Shown: positions 8,201 to 13,470 of the stretch, in pieces
Numbering within the stretch: position 1 is the first letter of the stretch
Layout of the letters: every line of letters starts with the position of its first letter
Source: Thalassospiraceae bacterium
Lineage (GTDB): Bacteria; Pseudomonadota; Alphaproteobacteria; Rhodospirillales; Magnetovibrionaceae
Direction of reading: 5' to 3'
NCBI GenBank assembly: GCA_030638205.1
Contig: DAOWFB010000020.1
Coordinates: 1 to 14,769, forward strand
DNA: 14,769 nucleotides
Notes under the pieces: generated by a model
Seen by the model: only the letters and a program-made list of their open reading frames with translations
The model's database searches: none
Told to the model about the DNA's origin: nothing
Translations under genes and position numbers: made by a program

Positions 8201-10211
8201 TAAGGTGGTCGCTTTCCATTTCGCCGAGCCATACTTTTTCAAACGCGTTATGAAAATTTTCACTTACTTCAGGCGTGACCGCGGGCAGCGTGCCCTTTGG
8301 CGCCAATCCAAAATCATGCATAGAGATATAATCACCGCCACCCTTGGGGTGTATGCGGTGGGGCATTTCTTCGATTACGTTGAGACCAAAATCTTCCAAC
8401 ACTGGCAATATGCCCGACAAGGTTACCGGCTTTGCTGGGTTATAGACCTTTAGACGCAGCTGTACCCCCAGCGCACTTTCTTCAATTTTTTCCACACCCG
8501 CACCTTCAAGGCTGAGAGTGATGGCGCCAATATGCAAAGCGTGTTCGGCCATTTCAATATCGGCAATGGACGTTTCAGGCGAAAACCGGGAACGATAACC
8601 GGCATCAAATGCGTTTCTATAAATATTTCCTAAACGCGCGCCTTCTTCTTCGCCAAATTTTTGGCTTAGGGCATCAATAATTTTATCACCCCAGGTACGA
8701 GCCTCTTCCCTAAGATCTGCTTCTAATTTACGCTCATTATATTTAAGTATTTTGCCCGGGCTGGTTTTAATAACCAAATGCAGCCGGGCCAATGCCTGCT
8801 CGCCCAGTTGAGCATAATGCGCCCTGACCTCGCCGCCGATTGCGTTTTCTAATATGTGCTGCATTCTTAAACGCAAATCAGTTGAATAATTATCACGCGG
8901 AACATAAACAAGGCAGCTGACAAAACGTTGGAAATCATCGTGCCTGATAAATAGCGCAACTTTTTGTCGATCTTGCAGACGCAGCACCCCAAGGCTAATT
9001 TCCAACAAACGTTCATCGGAAATTTGAAAAAGCTCATCACGAGGATATGTTTCAAGAATATTTGACAGTGCCTTACCGTCGTGGGAAAGCGGCAACAGCT
9101 CTGAGCGTTCAAACACCCGATTAATTTTATTTTTTAAAAGCGGAACCGAACGCGCACTATTGGAATAAACCCCAGCGGTAAACAAGCCAACAAATATTCG
9201 CTGCCCGATCACCCTACCATTTGTGTCATATTTTTTAATCCCTATGGAATCCATGTGCACCGCACGGTGAACCCGCGAAAGCGTATCGGTCTTGTTTACG
9301 GTTAGAATATCGCCGCCTTGGATAAATTTACGAACCTCAGGGGGCAATTTTGCTAAGTCACGTATTTCGCTAAACACCACTCGACTTTGGTCTTTCAATA
9401 TACCAAGGGCGGTGTTTTCTATTATTTTTACTTTTGCACCTTCGCCGTTCCCAGAAAAATTATATTCGCGATAGCCAAGCAAGGTAAAATGATTGTCGTG
9501 TAGCCAACTAAGAAAATCTTTTGCTTCAATTACTGCCTCTTCTGGCAGTTTGCTTTTTATTGCCTCTAGCTCATCAATAAGTGTTGCTAGCTGACCACGA
9601 ATGTTTGCCCAATCATTAACCGCAAGGCTGACCTCTGATAAAACTGCAAGCAGGTTGTTTTTAATTTCTTCTAAACGTTCTTTTGGTTGTTGGTTTATTT
9701 CAATATGAATAAATGATTCGGCGACAACATTGACAGTATCTTTATTTTTTCTATCGGTAAAAATTTCTTCTAGCGTGCCCTTGCTTGAACGATTAACAAA
9801 CACCGCCGGATGTATGGCAAGGTGAATACCAATTGAACAACGATTTAATTCAGCCGTTACCGAATCCAACAAAAACGGAGTATCTGTAACTACAATTTCA
9901 ATGATTGTGCGTTCTGATTTCCAGCCATCTTTTTTAACGTCAGGATTAAACACGTTAACTAGCGTTTCGCCCTTGCGTCTGGTTTTTGCAAATTTCAAAT
10001 GATGAAATGCACAAACGGCTAAATCTTTTGGCAGCCTTTTGCTAAGATCGTCTTCCGAAAGGCCGGAAAAATAATGACGTAAATAACCTTCAGTTGTCTG
10101 ACTACCGCTGGCCTTGGCCCCACCAAAAAGACCCGTGGACGCGCGTGGACGCGCACTTACAATTTTATCCACAAGCTTGGCTATCGGTTTTTTTTCTACG
10201 GCCCGCACCAT
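5274..10211 (-). CDS. gdhB: Large NAD-specific glutamate dehydrogenase
   Basis: It oxidises L-glutamate to 2-oxoglutarate and ammonium with NAD+ in the cytoplasm, chiefly for glutamate catabolism. From the ATG at 10211 it is 1645 residues, the usual size of the ~180-kDa bacterial class (Bac_GDH). The N-terminal half holds the regulatory ACT-like and helical regions. The catalytic region is centred on 'GGLRWSDRREDFRTEILGL' (from about residue 846) and 'VPVGSKGGFVVKR', with the glycine-rich-loop lysine at K883. Downstream are 'GVGDMSGDVFGNGM', 'WFGGIGTYIK' and 'IGEGANLGVTQRGRIE', all characteristic of the class. The reading frame also has a GTG at 10238, which would add nine residues. I prefer ATG 10211 because AAGGGAG lies 8 bases upstream of it, while the GTG has poorly spaced support. 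It heads the operon with the MFS and NatAB-like genes. The symbol gdhB follows Pseudomonas usage; gdhZ is used in Caulobacter. Confidence 0.96.
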   Translation of the reverse strand: MVRAVEKKPIAKLVDKIVSARPRASTGLFGGAKASGSQTTEGYLRHYFSGLSEDDLSKRLPKDLAVCAFHHLKFAKTRRKGETLVNVFNPDVKKDGWKSERTIIEIVVTDTPFLLDSVTAELNRCSIGIHLAIHPAVFVNRSSKGTLEEIFTDRKNKDTVNVVAESFIHIEINQQPKERLEEIKNNLLAVLSEVSLAVNDWANIRGQLATLIDELEAIKSKLPEEAVIEAKDFLSWLHDNHFTLLGYREYNFSGNGEGAKVKIIENTALGILKDQSRVVFSEIRDLAKLPPEVRKFIQGGDILTVNKTDTLSRVHRAVHMDSIGIKKYDTNGRVIGQRIFVGLFTAGVYSNSARSVPLLKNKINRVFERSELLPLSHDGKALSNILETYPRDELFQISDERLLEISLGVLRLQDRQKVALFIRHDDFQRFVSCLVYVPRDNYSTDLRLRMQHILENAIGGEVRAHYAQLGEQALARLHLVIKTSPGKILKYNERKLEADLREEARTWGDKIIDALSQKFGEEEGARLGNIYRNAFDAGYRSRFSPETSIADIEMAEHALHIGAITLSLEGAGVEKIEESALGVQLRLKVYNPAKPVTLSGILPVLEDFGLNVIEEMPHRIHPKGGGDYISMHDFGLAPKGTLPAVTPEVSENFHNAFEKVWLGEMESDHLNALVLFAGLEWREITVLRALVKYLRQTRISFSEDYMAETLVENSRIAKGIVDMFKARFALPAGRPTNKPKNKKALTDVVKKAATKCARIRKSIINMLDDVESADQDRILRRFINLIDASLRTNFFQSAADGSPKQYLSIKFSSGDIEELPLPRPRFEIFVYSPDIEGVHLRFGSVARGGLRWSDRREDFRTEILGLVKAQQVKNAVIVPVGSKGGFVVKRSACGGRDEFMAHGIECYKTFIRGLLDLTDNFGTNGQVIPPKGVLRHDDDDAYLVVAADKGTATFSDIANSVSHEYGFWLGDAFASGGSVGYDHKKMGITARGGWESVKRHFREMDIDTQTEDFTVTGVGDMSGDVFGNGMLLSKHIKLVGAFNHMHIFVDPDPDIKTTFAERKRLFNLPRSGWNDFNTKLISKGGGVFDRKSKWIALSPEMKKLFDTTADRATPNELMRMILMLDADLLWFGGIGTYIKSAHEGNVDAGDRVNDAVRIDGREVRARVIGEGANLGVTQRGRIECGLAGVRLNTDSVDNSAGVDCSDHEVNIKILLDQLVVGGKLTEAGRNSLLAKMTDEVGKLVLRDNYLQTQAMSVIQTQGMNLVDHQIRLMRGLEKSGRLNRDVEFLPDDETLSERALAGGGLSRPEISVLLSYSKIWLYDEILASGLPDSKYLETDLVNYFPGPLRAKHMDAICSHRLAREIITTCVTNSIVNRVGGTFVTQMQEKTGMRAHEITSAYIIVREIFSVRELWNKIEALDNKVSAHVQIAMMLDINALLDRSTAWALRNLDISSIGAQVSIIAGDMKSLAKGLETTIPKFYREDLLKRAEKYIDEGVPKDLAHAIAGLINLASGPDIVCISQSHKLSVSKVGRLYFEVGARFRLGRLRAACEGLESQSHWQKLAVGALIDDLFQLQAQITSNVLTTTRGETDPKKAIPSWADIHQSAVERSDQLLNELRAHDINDIAMISVATQSLRALVEDSA

Positions 10212-10219
10212 TAAGACAG

Positions 10220-10226
10220 CTCCCTT
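10220..10226 (-). promoter_or_regulatory. Ribosome binding site deciding the glutamate dehydrogenase start
   Basis: The - strand reads AAGGGAG at 10226-10220, then 8 bases, then ATG at 10211. The alternative GTG at 10238 has an AAGG only directly against the start codon, too close to serve. This supports the shorter protein. Confidence 0.7.
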
Positions 10227-10238
10227 AAATAGCCCCAC

Positions 10239-10262
10239 CTTAAAAAGCTAGTCTCTTTTAAG
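10239..10262. repeat. Inverted repeat in the glutamate dehydrogenase leader
   Basis: CTTAAAA at 10239-10245 is matched by TTTTAAG at 10256-10262, a perfect 7-bp inverted repeat with a 10-base spacer. It lies about 28 bases upstream of the preferred ATG. It could be an operator or a leader hairpin. The arms are AT-rich, so chance is a real possibility. Confidence 0.35.
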
Positions 10263-10320
10263 AAAATTACAAATAATTCCTTATTTTTCAGTGGCTCAGG
10301 AAATGTTGGGGGGTGCCTTA

Positions 10321-10350
10321 TTGACCATCCTTGTCCGCATGTGTCACGAT
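10321..10350 (+). promoter_or_regulatory. Weak candidate promoter for the small membrane protein gene
   Basis: TTGACC at 10321-10326 is a 5 of 6 match to the -35 box. An 18-base spacer leads to CACGAT (10345-10350), only 3 of 6 to the -10 box. It sits in the ~205-bp divergent intergenic region (10212-10415) and points toward the gene at 10416. No convincing promoter for the dehydrogenase on the other strand was found: TTGTAA about 60 bases upstream of its ATG has no good -10 partner. Confidence 0.3.
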
Positions 10351-10353
10351 TTA

Positions 10354-10380
10354 GGTGCCAAGGGCCCAAAAAGAGGCACC
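10354..10380 (+). repeat. Leader hairpin upstream of the small membrane protein gene
   Basis: GGTGCC at 10354-10359 pairs with GGCACC at 10375-10380 around a 15-base loop that itself contains the palindrome GGGCCC. The hairpin ends 35 bases before the ATG at 10416. A further GGTGCC copy lies at 10312-10317. There is no T tract after it, so it is not an obvious attenuator. Confidence 0.35.
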
Positions 10381-10415
10381 GCAAACAAGGCCCGCAAAGA
10401 AAGGGAAGCTCTGAG

Positions 10416-10709
10416 ATGAATAATGGCGAAGCCAGCACTGAAGCAGGGATCAAAACAAAAAATAACCCACAGGAATGGAAAAGCCACCCGGTAAACGTGC
10501 GGTTTTCATTACCATTTTTTGGCAGGCGATTTTATTTCACCATGATAGCTGGCGGTGAGCAGCGCAGCCCTGCCCGCATTGACGAAGAACGCACCAAGCA
10601 TCCGGTGCTAACCGTTTCCAACCTGCTTTTTGGCTGTGGCGTTTCAACCATATTTGCTTTTTTAGCTCTGGTGGCGCTGGCCATGCAAAGCGCCATCATT
10701 GAATTTTGA
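10416..10709 (+). CDS. Small single-pass membrane protein of unknown function
   Basis: This 97-residue protein has a polar N-terminus (1-24), a basic aromatic segment 'VRFSLPFFGRRFYFTMIAGGEQRSPAR' split around residues 28-54, a charged stretch 'IDEERTKH' (55-62), and one hydrophobic helix at about 68-92 ending a few residues before the C-terminus. The charge pattern suggests the N-terminal domain is cytoplasmic. I do not recognise a named family. The ATG at 10416 has AAGGGA 9 bases upstream, whereas the in-frame GTG at 10341 lacks such a site and would add a very basic, low-complexity extension. The gene is divergent from the glutamate dehydrogenase gene and stands alone; the next gene, tRNA-Gly, is on the other strand. 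An imperfect AT-rich inverted repeat (10707-10747) follows the stop. Confidence 0.75.
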   Translation: MNNGEASTEAGIKTKNNPQEWKSHPVNVRFSLPFFGRRFYFTMIAGGEQRSPARIDEERTKHPVLTVSNLLFGCGVSTIFAFLALVALAMQSAIIEF

Positions 10710-10782
10710 ATTAAATATTTCCGCATACGCAACGATATTTATTAATTCAATAATATCAATTAGATAGATATACAGTTTTGGC

Positions 10783-10840
10783 AAATAAAAACCCTCTCTC
10801 AATGCTCAATATTAAGACTCAATATTAAGTATGAGGAGGG
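10783..10840 (-). terminator. Intrinsic terminator of tRNA-Gly
   Basis: On the - strand, CCCTCCTCA (10840-10832) can pair with TGAGAGAGGG (10801-10792 region) across a small bulge. It is followed at once by TTTTTATTTG (10791-10782). Between the arms are two copies of CTTAATATTGAG, whose AATATT cores pair with each other to extend the hairpin. The structure begins 4 bases after the tRNA CCA end. Confidence 0.7.
10805..10829. repeat. Two direct copies of a 12-bp near-palindrome
   Basis: CTCAATATTAAG occurs at 10805-10816 and again at 10818-10829, one base apart. Each has the self-complementary core AATATT, so the two copies can also fold onto each other, lengthening the terminator stem. Confidence 0.85.
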
Positions 10841-10843
10841 ATT

Positions 10844-10918
10844 TGGAGCGGGCGAAGAGATTCGAACTCTCGACATTCTCGTTGGCAACGAGATGCTCTA
10901 CCACTGAGCTACGCCCGC
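10844..10918 (-). tRNA. tRNA-Gly (anticodon GCC)
   Basis: The - strand folds into a standard cloverleaf of 75 bases including an encoded CCA. The acceptor stem is GCGGGCG/CGCCCGC with discriminator T. The D arm is GCTC-AGTGGTA-GAGC. The anticodon stem TCTCG/CGAGA encloses the loop TTGCCAA (anticodon GCC, glycine). The variable loop is ATGTC, and the T arm is GAGAG-TTCGAAT-CTCTT with one G-U closing pair. It reads GGC and GGU codons. It has its own promoter (10950-10977) and terminator, so it appears to be a single-gene unit divergent from the CnoX-like gene. Confidence 0.97.
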
Positions 10919-10949
10919 TCAACCTGATAAATCCGGTTGAAGCGGCGCG

Positions 10950-10977
10950 ATAATACCCCAAGTTTAGCACTTTGCAA
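10950..10977 (-). promoter_or_regulatory. Promoter of tRNA-Gly
   Basis: On the - strand TTGCAA (10977-10972) and TATTAT (10955-10950) are separated by 16 bases. Matches are 4 to 5 of 6 for each box. The start would fall near 10943, about 25 bases before the tRNA. The short leader contains an imperfect inverted repeat (AACCTGAT at 10921-10928 against ATCCGGTT at 10931-10938, one mismatch). Confidence 0.65.
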
Positions 10978-11044
10978 GCCCTTGCTGGCCATTTCGACCA
11001 ATTTTTACTTATTAACCGGGCCCCTTGCGCGAAGGCACAAAAAG

Positions 11045-11060
11045 GGCCATTTCTGTGGCC
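11045..11060 (+). repeat. Short leader hairpin before the CnoX-like gene
   Basis: GGCCA at 11045-11049 pairs perfectly with TGGCC at 11056-11060 around TTTCTG. Another small hairpin (CCTT/AAGG around GCGCG) lies just upstream near 11024-11036. The 178-bp region 10919-11096 otherwise holds the tRNA promoter. A + strand promoter for the downstream genes must lie here, but no match is convincing; TTGCTG followed after 18 bases by TACTTA is the best seen. Confidence 0.35.
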
Positions 11061-11096
11061 TGAAAATATAAGAACAAATAATAGAATGGATCAACA

Positions 11097-12059
11097 ATGA
11101 ACCAAGATGCAAACCAAGGCGGCCAAAGTAAACTGATTATAGAGGGTGGTGCTACTGCACCCACCGCCAGCGCCCCGCAGGGCCCGCTAATAATTCAGTC
11201 AGATGAAAATAATTTTGTCCGCGACGTTATTGAAGCATCAAACAATGTTCCGGTAATTGTAGATTTCTGGGCACCAGAGGCGGCATCATCTGAGGCACTG
11301 GGCGCAGCGCTGGAAAAAATAGTTACCCGTGCGGGCGGGCTTTTACGTTTAGTCAAGATTAACGCAAATGAAAACCGCGGCCTAGCCCAGCAGTTACGCA
11401 TTCAATCCATCCCCACTGTTTATGCATTCAAAGACGGCAAGCCAGTTGACGCGTTTCAAGGTGCGCTACCTGAAAGCCAGCTACAAGCTTTTATTGATAA
11501 GCTTATCGGTGATGCCAAATCACCCATTGATGCGGCCATGGATGCCGGCAACCAAGCATTAGCAGCAGGCGATGGCGGGGCGGCCGAAGATATTTTTATG
11601 CAAATACTATCGCATGATGAAACTGTAATTGCAGCGCTGGGCGGTCTTGTCCGAGCGCAGGTTCTAAGCGGCAATTTAGAGGGCGCACGCGAAACGGTTA
11701 GTGCATTGGATGATAAAACAAAATTAAATACCGATGTGGCCGGGGCAATAGCAGTTTTAGAATTGGCCGAAGAAAGTTCCGCCGCCGCTGTTGGTAATGA
11801 TGAAATGAACACGCTTGTCGCCAAAGTTCAATCAAACCCAAAAGATATGGATACGGGACTTGAACTGGCATTGGCATATTATGCAAACAACAACACAGAG
11901 GCTGCAATAAACCAACTGTTGGAAATGATATCAAAAAATAAAAAATGGAATGAGGCCGCGGCTAGAAAACAGCTGATAAAGATTTTTGATGCCCTTGGCG
12001 GTACTAATCCGCTAACCATTGAAGGACGCCAAAAGCTTTCAATAATTCTATTTTCTTAA
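11097..12059 (+). CDS. CnoX/YbbN-like thioredoxin-TPR co-chaperone without cysteines
   Basis: The 320 residues combine an N-terminal thioredoxin fold (about 31-138) with C-terminal TPR-like helical repeats (about 143-318), the layout of the chaperedoxin CnoX (YbbN), which protects unfolding proteins and hands them to GroEL or DnaK. Thioredoxin landmarks are 'VPVIVDFWAP' (51-60), 'VKINANENRGLAQQLRIQSIPTVYAFKDG' (86-114) with the cis-proline in 'IPT', and 'FQGALPESQL'. The usual WCGPC after 'WAP' is replaced by EAASSEA, and the whole protein contains no cysteine, so redox activity of the CXXC type is excluded. A holdase role remains possible. A disordered N-terminal tail (1-30) precedes the fold. 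The ATG at 11097 has only a weak upstream GGA. It heads a close cluster with the LON-domain (15 bp gap) and Trm112-like genes. Confidence 0.9.
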   Translation: MNQDANQGGQSKLIIEGGATAPTASAPQGPLIIQSDENNFVRDVIEASNNVPVIVDFWAPEAASSEALGAALEKIVTRAGGLLRLVKINANENRGLAQQLRIQSIPTVYAFKDGKPVDAFQGALPESQLQAFIDKLIGDAKSPIDAAMDAGNQALAAGDGGAAEDIFMQILSHDETVIAALGGLVRAQVLSGNLEGARETVSALDDKTKLNTDVAGAIAVLELAEESSAAAVGNDEMNTLVAKVQSNPKDMDTGLELALAYYANNNTEAAINQLLEMISKNKKWNEAAARKQLIKIFDALGGTNPLTIEGRQKLSIILFS

Positions 12060-12074
12060 AAATTGGATATCTGA

Positions 12075-12737
12075 TTGAACACAGAACATAACCAAACTGC
12101 ATCTGCACCAGACCAGATTGCGCTATTTCCGCTTTCCGGGGTTGTGCTAATGCCGTTTGCACATATTCCGCTTAACGTTTTTGAAGATCGCTACATCAAT
12201 ATGGTGAATGATTCTTTTTCTAATGGGCACTATATGGGAATTGTTCAGCCCAAGGTTGATGCCAAAGACCCGGTTCCCGCAGACACCGAGATTTACAAAA
12301 TAGGAACCGTGGCCCGTATATTTTCTTTTTTCGACCCCGGCGAAGGAGCTTATCAAATAACCTTGCAGGGAGTTATGCGATTTAAAATTACAGCCACAGA
12401 CATATCACCCAGAGGATACCGAACCGCCACGGTTGATTATGGCCCCTATGTTGAAGACGTTTTACAGACCACCGAAGAAGACGGCCCCGGGCGGACGCAA
12501 CTGGTGGAGCTAATGCACAATTATTTAAATAGTCGCGAAATAGATGTAGACTGGGAGGCGGTAAATGGTGCGTCTTATGCGGCACTGGTTTCGTCTCTTA
12601 TAATGACATGTCCGTTTTCATCAGGTGAAAAACAGGCCTTATTAGAAATGACCGACCCAACCGAACGCGCAAGAATGCTTATACAACTGTTTCACATGTC
12701 GCTAAGCACCGATCAGGGCAGCACGGTTAAGCACTAA
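12075..12737 (+). CDS. Stand-alone LON substrate-binding domain protein
   Basis: The 220 residues match the N-terminal substrate-recognition domain of Lon protease (LON_substr_bdg) without AAA+ or peptidase parts, as in many alphaproteobacterial and PUA-like LON proteins. Key stretches are 'IALFPLSGVVLMPFAHIPLNVFEDRY' spanning about 15-40, 'GIVQPK' (55-60), 'IGTVARIFSFFDPGEGAYQITLQGVMRF' around 76-103, and a helical C-terminus with 'EKQALLEMTDPTERARML' (185-202). The start is a TTG at 12075, immediately after an in-frame TGA (12072-12074); the next ATG would delete the first conserved strand, so TTG is the most likely start, with a weak GGAT upstream. Function is unproven: substrate or partner binding in protein quality control is an inference from the domain and from its CnoX-like neighbour. 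Confidence 0.88.
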   Translation: MNTEHNQTASAPDQIALFPLSGVVLMPFAHIPLNVFEDRYINMVNDSFSNGHYMGIVQPKVDAKDPVPADTEIYKIGTVARIFSFFDPGEGAYQITLQGVMRFKITATDISPRGYRTATVDYGPYVEDVLQTTEEDGPGRTQLVELMHNYLNSREIDVDWEAVNGASYAALVSSLIMTCPFSSGEKQALLEMTDPTERARMLIQLFHMSLSTDQGSTVKH

Positions 12738-12761
12738 AGGTATAAAAAAGGAATTTGAATT

Positions 12762-12956
12762 ATGGCTGAACAACAATTAGGCCCACGCAAGGCAGACCGT
12801 AAATTGCTTGAAATGCTGGTCTGCCCATTAACCAAACAGCCCCTCAGGTTTGATGAGGCAGCACAAGAACTGATTAGCGACAAAGCAGGCTTGGCCTATC
12901 CCATTCGTGACGGTATTCCCATCATGTTGGAATCAGAGGCTCGCTCAATAAAGTAA
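12762..12956 (+). CDS. Trm112/YcaR-family small protein (UPF0434)
   Basis: This 64-residue protein has the Trm112-like fold: 'LLEMLVCPLTKQPLRF' (15-30), 'ELISDKAGLAYPIRDGIPIML' (36-56). Eukaryotic Trm112 activates several methyltransferases; the bacterial members have no settled role, though methyltransferase activation has been proposed. Only one cysteine remains (C21, 'CPLTK'), where zinc-binding members have CPxC. That form is, to my knowledge, common in Alphaproteobacteria. The ATG has AAGGA 9 bases upstream (12748-12752), and the gene lies 24 bp after the LON-domain gene. It is the last member of the cluster, followed by a terminator. Confidence 0.9.
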   Translation: MAEQQLGPRKADRKLLEMLVCPLTKQPLRFDEAAQELISDKAGLAYPIRDGIPIMLESEARSIK

Positions 12957-12970
12957 TGCCACATAGAAAT

Positions 12971-12998
12971 AGTGCCACATAGGCACTTTAATTTTTTT
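12971..12998 (+). terminator. Intrinsic terminator after the CnoX-LON-Trm112 cluster
   Basis: AGTGCC (12971-12976) and GGCACT (12982-12987) form a perfect 6-bp stem with loop ACATA, followed by TTAATTTTTTT (12988-12998). It lies 14 bp after the Trm112-like stop and separates this cluster from the DUF971 gene. Confidence 0.85.
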
Positions 12999-12999
12999 G

Positions 13000-13029
13000 T
13001 TGGCTCCCCATATTAAACCTGACTTAAAT
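13000..13029 (+). promoter_or_regulatory. Candidate promoter for the DUF971 gene
   Basis: TTGGCT (13000-13005, 4 of 6) and TTAAAT (13024-13029, 4 of 6) are 18 bases apart, just after the terminator. A new promoter is expected here because the terminator closes the upstream cluster, but the match is modest and would leave only a ~10-base leader. Confidence 0.3.
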
Positions 13030-13046
13030 TAATTAGGACACAGACC

Positions 13047-13442
13047 ATGACAGCATCTTCGGCAAAAAACACAAAACTTAAAGGGCAACAACACAAACCG
13101 GTTGAAATTCGCCTTAACCGCGAAGAAAACAAACTAGAAGTTGATTTTAAAAATGGTGAAAAATTTTCTCTACCGGCTGAATTGCTGCGGGTAGAAAGCC
13201 CCTCGGCAGAGGTTCAAGGCCACAGCCCCAATGAAAAGAAAATAATAGGCGGACGCAAAAAGGTCGCCATCATGGAATTAAAGCCAGTTGGCAATTATGC
13301 AATCAATATTAAATTTGACGATTTACACGATAGCGGGATTTATACGTGGGATTACCTGTTTGAAATGGGCCGTGACCAAGATGCCATCTGGGCAGAATAT
13401 TTAAAAAATCTTGAAAGCTCCGGCCTAAAGCGCGAGCCCTAA
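13047..13442 (+). CDS. DUF971 / GBBH-like N-terminal domain protein
   Basis: The 131 residues match the DUF971 family (also called the gamma-butyrobetaine hydroxylase-like N-terminal domain, PF06155) and carry nothing else. Landmarks are 'PVEIRLNREENKLEVDF' (18-34), 'LPAELLRVESPSAEVQGH' (42-59), 'VGNYAINIKFDDLHDSGIYTWDYL' around 81-104, and 'WAEYLKNL' near the end. In eukaryotic hydroxylases this domain binds zinc; stand-alone bacterial members are small, and links to Fe-S cluster or cofactor handling have been proposed from gene neighbourhoods. The N-terminal 15 residues are polar and probably disordered. ATG 13047 has AGGA 8 bases upstream. It converges on the UbiH-like gene with a 28-bp gap and no evident terminator. 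Confidence 0.9.
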   Translation: MTASSAKNTKLKGQQHKPVEIRLNREENKLEVDFKNGEKFSLPAELLRVESPSAEVQGHSPNEKKIIGGRKKVAIMELKPVGNYAINIKFDDLHDSGIYTWDYLFEMGRDQDAIWAEYLKNLESSGLKREP

Positions 13443-13470
13443 GCCTTTACCCCAAATCTTTATAAGACGC

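Noticed and set aside
10341..10415. N-terminal extension of the small membrane protein from GTG at 10341
   Set aside because: The extension is a low-complexity basic run that overlaps the leader hairpin and lacks a ribosome site. ATG 10416 has a well-placed AAGGGA.
10211..10453. 80-codon - strand open frame in the divergent region
   Set aside because: It overlaps the leader and start of the dehydrogenase and the start of the membrane protein gene, with no coding signature; the intergenic signals explain this region better.
10707..10747. AT-rich imperfect inverted repeat after the small membrane protein gene as a terminator
   Set aside because: The arms pair only with a 3-base bulge, are almost all A/T, and no T tract follows.
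10844..10918. tRNA-Gly as the attachment site of an integrated element
   Set aside because: No integrase and no second copy of the tRNA 3' end are in the window, and the flanks are core genes.
11456..11824. 122-codon - strand open frame inside the CnoX-like gene
   Set aside because: Its Ser/Ala-rich product mirrors the Ala-rich TPR region on the other strand, so it is a composition artefact.
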